From positions 3,348,001 to 3,412,000 of the forward strand of contig NZ_CP021731.1 of NCBI RefSeq assembly GCF_003628555.1: DNA of 64,000 nt. The letters are read 5' to 3'. Position numbers and translations under genes: made by a program. Positions within the stretch are counted from its first letter, which is position 1. Each line of letters starts with the position of its first letter. The stretch is from Azoarcus sp. DN11. Lineage in GTDB: Bacteria > Pseudomonadota > Gammaproteobacteria > Burkholderiales > Rhodocyclaceae. Below the pieces are notes generated by a model that worked only from the letters and a program-made list of their open reading frames with translations, ran no database searches and was not told the origin of the DNA. Below are positions 55,612 to 64,000 of the stretch, piece by piece.

Positions 55612-57096
55612 TCACGCGGCGGCCGCGGCGTGGCGCTCGTGCAGCGCGCGCAATCGTCCGCGCTGCAGCTTGCCGGTCGGCGTGAGCGGCAGGGCGTCGA
55701 GCCAATGCACCCAGCGCGGGCGCCGATGGCCCGGCAGTGCGGCGACGCCCTCCTCCACGCGCTGACGCGCCTCGGCCCAGCGTCCCGGCGCCGCCACGGC
55801 GAGCACTGCCAGCGCCGTCAGGCCGTCGGCCGATTCGACGCCGACCGCCGCGATCTGGTGCAAGGCATCGCCGCAGTGCGACGCCAGCGCCTGCTCGACC
55901 CACAGCGTGCTGACCCACTGGCCCGCGATCTTCAGCATGTCGTCGTTGCGCCCCGCGTATTCGAGGCGACCGTCCGGATAACGCAGGAACATGTCACCCG
56001 GCGAAAACCAGCCGTTGTCGAAATCGACCTGCGCGTCCGGCCGCTTCCAGTAACCGACCGCGACCGTCGTATGGCGCACCCAGATGCGCTGCGGCAGATC
56101 CGCACCGATCTCCGGATTGAAGCGCACTTCCGTCAGCGGCGTCGGGCGCATCAGGCCCGAGTCGTCGTCGCTGTAGAGCATCAGGCATAAGGTCTCGGAC
56201 GTCCCATAGCCGCTGATCAACGTACAGCCGGTCTGCTCGCGCCACCCCTGGCGGATCGCGAACGGCAGCGCTTCGCCGGCCGACACGAAATGGCGGATGC
56301 CGCGGTCCGCCAGCCGCGCGGCCACCCCCGTCTGCAGCATTTTGTTATACAGCGTCGGCACGCTGAAGAGCAGCGTCGGGCGATGCTTTTCGACCATTTC
56401 TTCGACGCGCTCAGCTGTCGGCCATTCGCGGTCGAGAATCACCGTCGCGCCCGCACGCAGGCCCGCGAACAGGCTGTTGCCGAGCGCGTAGGCGAAGAAC
56501 AGCTTGGACGTCGCGTACAAGCGGTCTGCCGCCGTCAGTCCCGCGAGATTGCAGGCGAAGGAATGCGCGTTCACGACGACGCGCTGCACGTGGATCACCC
56601 CCTTCGGGGTCCCGGTCGTGCCCGAAGTCCCGATCCACAGTGCCGGATCCTCGGCGTCGCGCTGCACCGCGTCGATCCCCCGGGCGTCTGCGAGCGCCCG
56701 CGTCCAGTCGGATTCCCCGCCGCTGACCACGGCCGGCCCGCCGGGGACTGTCGCGACCAGCCCCTGCAGATCCTGCACCAGATTCGGCTCGCACCACACG
56801 AAACGCGCTTCGCACTCTTTCAGGAGCGGGGCGAGTTCCGGCATCGACAGGCGCGGATTGACCCCGATCGCGACACCGCCGGCCCAGATCGCACCGAGAT
56901 AGGCCACCGCCCAGTCGTCGCTGTCGGGCGCGAACACGATCACCCGGTCGCTTGTCCCAAGCCCCACTGCCTGCCACGCCTGGGCCGAGCGCCGCACACG
57001 GTCCCGCAGGTCCGCGTAAGTCACCCGCCGTTCTTCGCATTCGATCGCGATCGCCGTGTCGGCGCCAACCGAAAGCAGGATTTCAGCCGCATTCAT
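55612..57096 (-). CDS. Benzoate-CoA ligase family enzyme (possibly 4-hydroxybenzoate-CoA ligase)
   Basis: 494 residues from the ATG at 57096 (GGAG 8 bases upstream). AMP-binding motifs: PALWIGTSGTTGTPKGVIHV, ISGYGTSETLCLMLYSDDDS, GWFSPGDMFLRYPDGRLEYA, GRNDDMLKIAGQWVSTLWVE and the catalytic Lys in LTPTGKLQRGRL. The family (BclA, BadA, Hcl/HbaA) makes aryl-CoA with ATP. The acid is uncertain: the p-cresol operon and the aldehyde oxidoreductase next door both yield benzoate or 4-hydroxybenzoate. It is divergent from the aldehyde oxidoreductase across an FNR box. It is shorter than BadA by about 25 residues at the N-terminus. Confidence 0.83.
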   Translation of the reverse strand: MNAAEILLSVGADTAIAIECEERRVTYADLRDRVRRSAQAWQAVGLGTSDRVIVFAPDSDDWAVAYLGAIWAGGVAIGVNPRLSMPELAPLLKECEARFVWCEPNLVQDLQGLVATVPGGPAVVSGGESDWTRALADARGIDAVQRDAEDPALWIGTSGTTGTPKGVIHVQRVVVNAHSFACNLAGLTAADRLYATSKLFFAYALGNSLFAGLRAGATVILDREWPTAERVEEMVEKHRPTLLFSVPTLYNKMLQTGVAARLADRGIRHFVSAGEALPFAIRQGWREQTGCTLISGYGTSETLCLMLYSDDDSGLMRPTPLTEVRFNPEIGADLPQRIWVRHTTVAVGYWKRPDAQVDFDNGWFSPGDMFLRYPDGRLEYAGRNDDMLKIAGQWVSTLWVEQALASHCGDALHQIAAVGVESADGLTALAVLAVAAPGRWAEARQRVEEGVAALPGHRRPRWVHWLDALPLTPTGKLQRGRLRALHERHAAAAA

Positions 57097-57245
57097 TCGC
57101 ATTTCTCCATAACGACAGGCTCCCGACGCGGGGCCCGCACAGTCTTGAGGTGAATCGAAGCACGCCGTTGGCCAACGAATTTGAGCGCACGATAGGTCGG
57201 ACGCGAGACCGCAACAATACGTGCGAGCGGCTTTCTGCACCTTAT

Positions 57246-57259
57246 TTGATTGATATCAA
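57246..57259. promoter_or_regulatory. Perfect FNR-type box, TTGAT-N4-ATCAA
   Basis: TTGATTGATATCAA lies 150 bases upstream of the ligase start and 220 upstream of the aldehyde oxidoreductase start, in a 382-base divergent spacer. A second, weaker palindrome GTTTGA-CT-TCAAAC is at 57419-57432. Otherwise I see no gene in the spacer. Confidence 0.65.
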
Positions 57260-57478
57260 ATTATCTTGCGGTGCACTACTTTCGCCGCTTGCACGGCTTT
57301 TCCCCCGGATTCTGTTGCGCATCCCGCGCCATTGCTGGATTCCTCACCATTCTCTTGCAAGCTCGTCACGAGTCCTGCTCCCGATCGCCCGCAAAACAAG
57401 GATTCACCCGCCTTTTTTGTTTGACTTCAAACAATTTTATTGCCACACTTGATTCAACCCCGGACACAGGAGAACGAG

Positions 57479-59803
57479 ATGGGAATCAGGGACAAGGTTG
57501 AACAGCTCTGCTCGCGTCTGCACGACGGGCCGCAGTACGCAACGCAGGGTGCCGTGCTGTTCGTCGATCTGGAAAAACGCCAGACACTTCGCAAGTACCT
57601 GCCGCTCGAGGTGCTGCGCACCTACCTCGGCGGGCGCGGCGCCAACATGTACCTGCTCTACAACCTGCTGCAGGACAAGCGCGAAGCCCTCGATCCGGAA
57701 GTCCCGCTGATCTTCGGCGCCGGCACGCTCACCGGCGACATGCCGGCGGCCACGCGCGGCAACTTCACCAGCCGCTCGCCCGAGAGCGACGCGATCCTCG
57801 ACACCAACGGCGGCGACTACTTCCCGTCCTTCGTCAAGCGCCACGGCTACGACCACATCGTCCTGTACGGCCTGGCGCCGCAATGGACGCTGCTGCGCAT
57901 CGCGCACGACGAGGTCGAGTTCCATGACGCCACACCCTACCTCGGCCTCGACAACCTCGCCCTGCCCGGTGCGGTCGAACGCGATTTCGACTGCACCGAA
58001 CGCAAGGACATGGCGCTCGCCCGCATCACCAGCGCCGGCGAGAACCTCGCGCTGTGCAGCGGCATCATGGGCGGCATCAAGGCGATCTGGGCGCGCGGCG
58101 GCGGCGGCGCAAAAATGGGTTCGCTGCGCCTGAAGGCCATCATGGTGCACGGCAAGCCCGACGAGGCGCCGAAGGTGGCCGAACTCAAGGCCCACAACAA
58201 GGTGATCGGCAAGAAGATCACCTCCACTTCGGTCATCAAGAACGCACTCAAACAGGTCGGCACGCCCTTCCTGTACAAGCCCTCGCGCGTGCTGGGCGCG
58301 CTCGGCACGCTGAACAACCAGAAGACCGCGTGGCACGAGACGCTCGACGCCGACAACTTCGACCCCTACCGCCCCGGCATGGACGGCTGTTTCAAGTGCC
58401 CGGTGCATTGCCGCAACCTCAACGACATGACGCCCGAAGGCAAGGGCGGCTGGGGCTCGGCGGCGCTCAAGGGGCTGAAGGGCAACGCCAGCTACGACAA
58501 GGCGCAGGCCGACATCGAGCACGGCAAGCAGCGCACCTACAACGGCATCAAGGGCGACGGCAAGTTCGACCAGTACGACAAGGGCGACGGTCCCGAGTAC
58601 GTCACCGTCGGCAAGTTCGGCCCGATGATCGGCCTGAAGGAGCCGGAGCACATCCTGCGCCTGAACAATATCCTCAACGACCTCGGCCTCGACTCGTCCT
58701 CGACCGGCAGCGCGATCGCGTGGGCGATGGAGCTGTGGCAGCGCGGCATCATCGACGCGAGCCATACCGGCGGGCTGGACCTGTCGTGGGGCAACTACGA
58801 GACGGTCGAGAAGCTACTGTTCATGACCGCGAAGCGCGAAGGTTTCGGCGACACCATCGCCGACTCGGCACGCGCCGTCGAACGCGGCAAGTACCCCGCC
58901 GCGGCGCTCGACTATCGCATGGCGGTAAAGGGCCTGTTCCAGTCCGATCCGCACGACGCGCGCATCCTCAAGGCTTTCGCGCTCGGCCTGTCGGTCGCCA
59001 CGCGCGGCATGGATCACCTGCGCAACCGCGTCACGCTCGAAATCAACGCCCGCATCAACGACGACGCCGCGTTCAAGACCGAACTCTACGGCGGTACCGT
59101 CGCGCCCGAGCCGAACCGCTACGAGGGCAAGGAAGTCGCCGTGCGCCGCTGCGAGAACACCTTCGCCGTGGGCGACTCGGTGGGCATGTGCCGCTTCAAC
59201 ACCAAGCTCTTCAACTCGCCGACCACGCCCGACTGCGGCGACTTCGCGACCCAGGTGTCGACCGCGACGGAGCTGGAGTTCACCGGCGAGCAACTGAACG
59301 AGATCGGCCGCAACATCACGGGTCTGGAACGCCTGCTCAATTTCCGCTTCGGCCTGCGCGCCAAGGACGACACACTGCCGAAACGCTGGTTCGAAGAGGA
59401 AATCCAGGTCGGCCCCTTCACCGGGGAGAAGGTGGACCGCAAGGAATTCGAGGCGATGAAGGCGCGCTTCTACGAAGTCACCGGCCTCAACGCCGAGGGC
59501 GTACCCAAGGCCGAGTGGCACGAACGGCTCGCCACCACCACCACCGGCTTCGCGGTGCGTGTCGAACTCCCCAACGTGCTGCCCGGCGCGCCAGAAAAGA
59601 CGGTCGTGATCGACGAACCGGTCACCAACGTCGTCGCGCTGCGCGACGCCCTGGCCCGCCGCCTGCCCGAGGCTCGCGAGGCGCTCAACGACCACTCGTG
59701 GAACATCGCGGTGAATGGCCACATGGTCCTGTCGGGCGAGCGCAATGCCATGCTGCACCACGGCGACCGCGTCGCCTTCGTGCCCATCATCGCCGGCGGC
59801 TGA
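57479..59803 (+). CDS. Aldehyde:ferredoxin oxidoreductase (W/Mo) with C-terminal MoaD/ThiS-like domain
   Basis: 774 residues from an ATG with AGGAG 6-7 bases upstream; ordinary family members have about 600-620. The N-terminal domain (LEVLRTYLGGRGANMYLLYN, FGAGTLTGDMPAATRGNFTS), the Fe-S Cys cluster DGCFKCPVHCRNLNDM with a further Cys in GDSVGMCRFNTKLFN, and LGLDSSSTGSAIAWAMELWQ identify the AOR family, which binds two pterins and oxidises aldehydes to acids. The last 80 residues (VTNVVALRDALARRLPEARE, GDRVAFVPIIAGG) are a ubiquitin-like MoaD/ThiS module ending in Gly-Gly. No small Fe-S or FAD partner gene follows, unlike the known Aromatoleum AorABC. Confidence 0.88.
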   Translation: MGIRDKVEQLCSRLHDGPQYATQGAVLFVDLEKRQTLRKYLPLEVLRTYLGGRGANMYLLYNLLQDKREALDPEVPLIFGAGTLTGDMPAATRGNFTSRSPESDAILDTNGGDYFPSFVKRHGYDHIVLYGLAPQWTLLRIAHDEVEFHDATPYLGLDNLALPGAVERDFDCTERKDMALARITSAGENLALCSGIMGGIKAIWARGGGGAKMGSLRLKAIMVHGKPDEAPKVAELKAHNKVIGKKITSTSVIKNALKQVGTPFLYKPSRVLGALGTLNNQKTAWHETLDADNFDPYRPGMDGCFKCPVHCRNLNDMTPEGKGGWGSAALKGLKGNASYDKAQADIEHGKQRTYNGIKGDGKFDQYDKGDGPEYVTVGKFGPMIGLKEPEHILRLNNILNDLGLDSSSTGSAIAWAMELWQRGIIDASHTGGLDLSWGNYETVEKLLFMTAKREGFGDTIADSARAVERGKYPAAALDYRMAVKGLFQSDPHDARILKAFALGLSVATRGMDHLRNRVTLEINARINDDAAFKTELYGGTVAPEPNRYEGKEVAVRRCENTFAVGDSVGMCRFNTKLFNSPTTPDCGDFATQVSTATELEFTGEQLNEIGRNITGLERLLNFRFGLRAKDDTLPKRWFEEEIQVGPFTGEKVDRKEFEAMKARFYEVTGLNAEGVPKAEWHERLATTTTGFAVRVELPNVLPGAPEKTVVIDEPVTNVVALRDALARRLPEAREALNDHSWNIAVNGHMVLSGERNAMLHHGDRVAFVPIIAGG

Positions 59804-59849
59804 TCGGGACGGGACACGCGGGCGCCCCCTCCCCCGCGTGCAAAAAAGC

Positions 59850-59880
59850 AAACGGCGGACGATATCCTCGTCCGCCGTTT
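59850..59880. terminator. Bidirectional terminator hairpin
   Basis: AAACGGCGGACGA / TCGTCCGCCGTTT with loop TATCC, 13-bp arms, flanked by A-runs and T-runs, between the convergent AOR and efflux genes. Confidence 0.85.
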
Positions 59881-59915
59881 TGCGTTTGTTGCGTGCTACT
59901 TTTCCAGCGGCCTTC

Positions 59916-61310
59916 CTACTGCCAGCCGCCCCCCAGCGCCTTGTACAGCGCGATACGGTTCGTACCGTCGGACTGGCGCACGGCGATCAGGTCGAGTTGG
60001 GCCGCATACAGGCTGCGCTGCGCATCGAGCAGGCCGAAATAACTGTCGACGCCGGCCTTGTAGCGCGCCTCGGAAAGCTTGAAGCTCTCCCCGGTCGCCT
60101 CGACCAGCTTGCGCCGTGCATCGAGCTGCTCGGCGAGCGTTGCCCGGTCGGCCAGCGCATCGGCCACTTCGCGGAACGCCGACTGGATTGATTTCTCGTA
60201 CTGCGCCACTGCGATCTCCCGCTGCACCTTGGTCGCCTCCAGGTTCGCCGTGAGCCGGCCCGCCTCGAAGATCGGCAGCGAAATCTGCGGCACGAAGCTC
60301 CACGTGCCCGATCCCCCTTCGAACAACCCGTCGAGCTTGCTACTCGCGGTGCCCGCCGACGCCGTCAGCGAGATGCGCGGGAAGAAGGCCGCGCGCGCGG
60401 CGCCGATGCTGGCGTTCGCCGCGCGCAACTGACGCTCCGCCTGCAGGATGTCCGGGCGGCGGGTCAGCACCTCCGACGGCACGCCGGCCGGCAGCTCGGC
60501 CACCGCCGTGATCGACTCGGCGAAGTCCTGTGGCATCAGCGACGGCGGCACCGGGGCACCGACGACCAGCGCGAGCGCGTTCTGGTCCTGGGCGACGAGC
60601 GACGCATACCGCGCCACGTCGGCGCGCGCGCCCTCGAGCAGCGTCTGCGCCTGGCGCAGATCCAGTGCCGAGGTCGCCCCGACGTCGAAACTGCGCTTCG
60701 TCAGGTCGTAGGACTTCTGCCGCGTGGCGAGCGTATTGATCGCCAGGGTCTGGCGTTCGCGATCCGCCGCGAGCCGCAGCCACGCATCGGCAACTTCCGC
60801 GACGAGGCTGATCTGCGCGCTGCGGCGCGCCTCCTCGGTGGCGAGGAATTGCTCGAGCGCCTGTTCGTTCAGACTGCGGATGCGACCGAAGAAATCGAGC
60901 TCGTAGGCCGAGAACCCCACCGTCGCACTGTACTGCCGCGTCGTGCCCGCCCGACCGGTCCGGCTCAGTTCGGCCGGCAAGCGCTGCGCCGTCTGCCCGG
61001 CGTTCGCCGAGATCGACGGGAACAGGTCCGCGCGCTGGATACCGTACTGCGCCCGCGCGCGCTCGATGTTGAGTGCGGCGACGCGCAGGTCGCGATTGTT
61101 CGCGAGCGCGAGTTCGACGAGTTCGCGCAAGCGCCCATCCGCGAAGTAGTCGCGCCAGGCCGGCGCATCGGGGGCGCCAGCCGTCGCGGGCGCATCGGGG
61201 AACGCCGCCGGCACCGGCGCGGCGGGGCGTTCATAGGCCGGAATCAGCGAACAGGCGCCCAGCAACGTGGCGGCCATCGCGACGGCCAGGGTACGCAATG
61301 CAGTCATCAC
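59916..61310 (-). CDS. RND efflux outer-membrane factor (NodT/OprM family)
   Basis: 464 residues with a lipoprotein signal ([20 protein letters not shown]). The NodT pattern is visible in [40 protein letters not shown] and the repeat [20 protein letters not shown] in the second half, and [19 protein letters not shown] near the end. Forms the TolC-like trimeric channel through the outer membrane. Its start overlaps the stop of the RND pump gene by 4 bases. Confidence 0.92.
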   Translation of the reverse strand: MMTALRTLAVAMAATLLGACSLIPAYERPAAPVPAAFPDAPATAGAPDAPAWRDYFADGRLRELVELALANNRDLRVAALNIERARAQYGIQRADLFPSISANAGQTAQRLPAELSRTGRAGTTRQYSATVGFSAYELDFFGRIRSLNEQALEQFLATEEARRSAQISLVAEVADAWLRLAADRERQTLAINTLATRQKSYDLTKRSFDVGATSALDLRQAQTLLEGARADVARYASLVAQDQNALALVVGAPVPPSLMPQDFAESITAVAELPAGVPSEVLTRRPDILQAERQLRAANASIGAARAAFFPRISLTASAGTASSKLDGLFEGGSGTWSFVPQISLPIFEAGRLTANLEATKVQREIAVAQYEKSIQSAFREVADALADRATLAEQLDARRKLVEATGESFKLSEARYKAGVDSYFGLLDAQRSLYAAQLDLIAVRQSDGTNRIALYKALGGGWQ

Positions 61311-64000
61311 TCGGCCTCCTGCACGGCAGGCACTTCGGCCGCGGGCGACTCCTGCCGCGGTTTGTCCTTGAAGATGCGTTTGATCACGACGTAGAAGAGA
61401 GGGATGAAGAAAATGCCCAGCGCCGTCGCGGCGATCGTGCCGCCGAGCACGCCGGTGCCGATCGCATGCTGGCTGCCCGCGCCCGCACCGGTGGCTTTCG
61501 CCAGCGGCAGCACGCCCAGGCCGAAGGCGAGCGAGGTCATCAGGATGGGGCGCAGCCGCATGCGCACGGCTTCCAGTGTCGCCGCGATCAGATCCTTGCC
61601 CTCTTTCTCCATCTGCGCCTTCGCGAACTCGACGATCAGGATCGCGTTTTTGGACGACAGGCCGATGGTCGCCAGCAGGCCGACCTGGAAATACACGTCG
61701 TTGGACAGCCCGCGGCCGGTCGCCGCAAGGATCGCGCCGAGCACCCCGAGCGGCACCACCATCATCACCGCGAACGGCACCGACCAGCTTTCATACAACG
61801 CCGCGAGGCACAGGAACACCACCAGCAGCGACAGCGCATACAAGGCCGGAGCCTGGGCGCCCGCACGACGTTCCTCGTACGAGGTGCCGGTCCATTCGTA
61901 GCCGATGCCGGCAGGCAGCTTCGCCATGATTTCCTCCACGGCCGCCATCGCCTCACCGGACGACAGACCCGGCGCAGCCTGGCCCAGAAGCTCGATCGAC
62001 GGCTGACCGTTGTAGCGCTCCAGGCGCGGCGATCCATAGACCCAGCGCGCCGTGGTGAATGCCGACAGCGGCACCATCTGGCCCTGCTTGTTGCGCACGT
62101 ACCACTTGCCGAGATCCTCCGGCGTCATGCGCCCCGGCGCATCGGCTTGCAGATAGACCTTCTTGATGCGGCCACGGTCGATGAAGTCATTGACATACAC
62201 GCCGCCCCAGGCCGTGTTCAGCGTGTCATTGACGTCCGCCACCGCCACGCCCAACGCTCCGGCCTTCGCGTGATCGATGTCAAGCTGGTATTCGGCAACG
62301 TCGTCCTGCCCGTTAGGTCGCACCGCGACGAGCCGCTTATCCTGCGCCGCGAGGCCGAGGAACTGGTTGCGGGCAGCGACCAAGGCATCGTGGCCCAAGC
62401 CGGCGCGGTCCTGCAGCATCAGGTTGAAGCCGTTCGCGGTACCCAGTTCGAGCACCGCCGGCGGCACGAAGGCAAACACCATCGCCTCGCGGATCTGCGA
62501 GAACGCGGCCATGGCGCGCCCGGCCACCGACTTCACGTCCCGTCCGGGTTCATGACGCTCGTCCCAGTCCTTCATGCCGACGAAACCGAGGCCCATGTTC
62601 TGGCCGCTGCCGCCGAAGCTGAAACCCGCCGCAGTGAAGATCGAGCGCACGCTGTCCTTCTCGGTCTCCAGGAAGTGCTTCTCGACCTTCTTCAGGACCT
62701 CGACCGTGCGCTCCTGCGTCGCCCCCGCCGGCAGCGTGATCTGCGTGAACATCACGCCTTGGTCTTCCTCGGGCAGGAAGGAAGTCGGCATGCGCGTGAA
62801 CAGCAGCCCCAGCACCACGACGATCGCAACATAGATCGCCAGGAAGCGGACACTGCGATGCAGGATGCGGGCGACGGCCGACTCGTAGCGCTGCGTATTG
62901 CGCGCGAACATCACGTTGAACCAGTGGAAGAAGCGCCCGAAGAGGCCCCGCTCGCCGTGCTCGTGCCCCTTTTCCACCGGCTTGAGCATCGTCGCGCACA
63001 GCGCCGGCGTGAACACGATCGCGACCAGCACCGACAGGCCCATCGCCGCCGCGATCGTGATCGAGAACTGGCGGTAGATGACGCCGGTTGAGCCGCCGAA
63101 GAACGCCATCGGGATGAACACCGCCGACAGCACGAGACCGATGCCCACCAGCGCGCCGGTGATCTGGCTCATCGACTTCTTCGTCGCCTCCTTGGGCGAC
63201 AGGCCCTCCTCGGTCATCACGCGCTCGACGTTCTCGACCACCACGATCGCGTCGTCGACGAGCAGGCCGATCGCGAGCACCAGGCCGAACATCGTCAGCG
63301 TGTTGATGGAGAACCCCGCGGCCGCCATCACGCCGAAGGTCCCGAGCAGCACCACCGGCACCGCGATCGTCGGAATGATCGTCGCGCGGAAATTCTGCAG
63401 GAACAGGTACATCACGAGGAACACCAGCGCGATCGCCTCGATCAGCGTCTCGACGACGCCTTCGATCGAAAGCTTCACGAACGGTGTCGTGTCGTAGGGC
63501 ACCACCACTTCCACGCCGGGCGGGAAATACGGCTTCATCTGCTCCATCTTGGCGCGCACGGCCGCAGCCGTGTCGAGCGCGTTCGACCCTGCCGCGAGCT
63601 TGATGCCGATACCGGCTGCGGGCTCGCCGTTGAAGCGGCCGAGGATGCCGTAGTTCTCGGCACCGATCTCGATGCGCGCAACATCCTTGAGGCGCACTTC
63701 GCCGCCCTGCGCCGAGCTGCGCAGCAGGATCTTCTCGAACTGACCGACCGATTCGAGCCGGTTCTGCGCCGTGATCGTGGCGGTGAAACCTTGCCCGGAT
63801 ACCGCCGGCGTGCCGCCAAGCTGGCCGGCCGACACCTGCGCGTTCTGCACCCGGATCGCGTTCTGCACGTCACCGGGGGTGAGATGGAAATTGTTCAGCT
63901 TCGCCGGATCCAGCCAGATACGCATCGCGTACTGCGCACCGAACACCTGCACCTCGCCGACGCCCGTCACGCGCGACAGCGGATCCTGGACGCTGGAAAC
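61307..64000 (-). CDS. RND multidrug efflux pump (AcrB/HAE1 type), 5' end outside the window
   Basis: The coding frame continues past the right edge; about 898 codons are present. [20 protein letters not shown] corresponds to the AcrB porter segment, [18 protein letters not shown] holds the paired Asp of the proton relay in TM4, and [20 protein letters not shown] the conserved TM11 region. It exchanges drugs or solvents for protons in the inner membrane. Together with the outer membrane factor it forms the end of an efflux operon; the periplasmic adaptor should lie beyond the right edge. Solvent/toxic-aromatic export would suit this host. Confidence 0.93.
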   Translation of the reverse strand, partial: VSSVQDPLSRVTGVGEVQVFGAQYAMRIWLDPAKLNNFHLTPGDVQNAIRVQNAQVSAGQLGGTPAVSGQGFTATITAQNRLESVGQFEKILLRSSAQGGEVRLKDVARIEIGAENYGILGRFNGEPAAGIGIKLAAGSNALDTAAAVRAKMEQMKPYFPPGVEVVVPYDTTPFVKLSIEGVVETLIEAIALVFLVMYLFLQNFRATIIPTIAVPVVLLGTFGVMAAAGFSINTLTMFGLVLAIGLLVDDAIVVVENVERVMTEEGLSPKEATKKSMSQITGALVGIGLVLSAVFIPMAFFGGSTGVIYRQFSITIAAAMGLSVLVAIVFTPALCATMLKPVEKGHEHGERGLFGRFFHWFNVMFARNTQRYESAVARILHRSVRFLAIYVAIVVVLGLLFTRMPTSFLPEEDQGVMFTQITLPAGATQERTVEVLKKVEKHFLETEKDSVRSIFTAAGFSFGGSGQNMGLGFVGMKDWDERHEPGRDVKSVAGRAMAAFSQIREAMVFAFVPPAVLELGTANGFNLMLQDRAGLGHDALVAARNQFLGLAAQDKRLVAVRPNGQDDVAEYQLDIDHAKAGALGVAVADVNDTLNTAWGGVYVNDFIDRGRIKKVYLQADAPGRMTPEDLGKWYVRNKQGQMVPLSAFTTARWVYGSPRLERYNGQPSIELLGQAAPGLSSGEAMAAVEEIMAKLPAGIGYEWTGTSYEERRAGAQAPALYALSLLVVFLCLAALYESWSVPFAVMMVVPLGVLGAILAATGRGLSNDVYFQVGLLATIGLSSKNAILIVEFAKAQMEKEGKDLIAATLEAVRMRLRPILMTSLAFGLGVLPLAKATGAGAGSQHAIGTGVLGGTIAATALGIFFIPLFYVVIKRIFKDKPRQESPAAEVPAVQEAE

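Noticed and set aside
58054..60042. 662-codon frame overlapping the aldehyde oxidoreductase on the same strand
   Set aside because: Arg/Gln/Gly-rich +1 shadow of a well-supported gene.
61073..63091. 672-codon plus-strand frame opposite the RND pump
   Set aside because: Antisense to a clear AcrB-type gene; repeated His/Arg/Glu composition, typical of shadows.

Overview
The window is high-GC DNA from a betaproteobacterium of the Aromatoleum/Azoarcus/Thauera (Rhodocyclales) type. The main evidence is a complete anaerobic phenylacetate oxidation cluster (padB to padJ), a 2-oxoacid:ferredoxin oxidoreductase with a CxxC-x8-CxxxC ferredoxin of the kind used by benzoyl-CoA reductases, and a p-cresol methylhydroxylase locus, next to ordinary betaproteobacterial housekeeping genes. 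All identifications come from reading sequence motifs; no database search was run.

Region by region. 1-10.8 kb is core genome: ABC permease fragment, M20 amidohydrolase, histone-deacetylase-like protein, ankyrin protein, the overlapping chain mltG-tmk-holB-pilZ-tatD, ygfZ, an NRDE protein, a fused L,D-transpeptidase/acetyltransferase and tadA. 10.8-26.1 kb is the phenylacetate module: fdhD-padBCD (phenylacetyl-CoA to phenylglyoxylate), padEFGHI (phenylglyoxylate to benzoyl-CoA), padJ (phenylacetate-CoA ligase), an odd NDP-forming acyl-CoA synthetase and a thioesterase. A PaaX-type regulator is divergent from fdhD, and the shared spacer holds a 7-bp inverted repeat with N27 spacing plus an FNR-like box. 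26.2-32.3 kb has a marR-MFS pair, korAB plus ferredoxin, a divergent marR and an OsmC protein. 32.3-37.1 kb is the p-cresol operon (pchC, a Tat-signal protein, pchF, aldehyde dehydrogenase, outer-membrane protein) behind a plausible sigma-54 promoter.

37.3 kb to about 49.1 kb is a chromosomal integron. It has an IntI-type integrase, an IS91-family element with its own tyrosine recombinase, several attC sites, and lower-GC cassettes encoding an alpha/beta hydrolase lipoprotein, a zincin, a monooxygenase-like protein, an enoyl-CoA hydratase and a ParB-like protein. Two IS110/IS1111-type elements sit inside attC sites, and one of their transposases is broken by a 5-bp duplication. A TDT-family transporter lies between cassette remnants. 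49.1-50.5 kb holds small membrane proteins and a MarR regulator.

50.5-59.8 kb returns to aromatic metabolism: a sigma-54 response regulator, a XylR_N/V4R/PAS histidine kinase, an aromatic-acid MFS transporter and a benzoate-CoA-ligase-family enzyme form one minus-strand unit. Divergent from it is a tungsten/molybdenum aldehyde:ferredoxin oxidoreductase carrying a C-terminal MoaD/ThiS-like domain that ends in GG. A perfect FNR-type box (TTGAT-N4-ATCAA) lies between them. The integron therefore separates a sigma-54-type pch operon from the nearest two-component system that could drive it. 59.8 kb to the end is an RND efflux operon (outer membrane factor and a partial AcrB-like pump).
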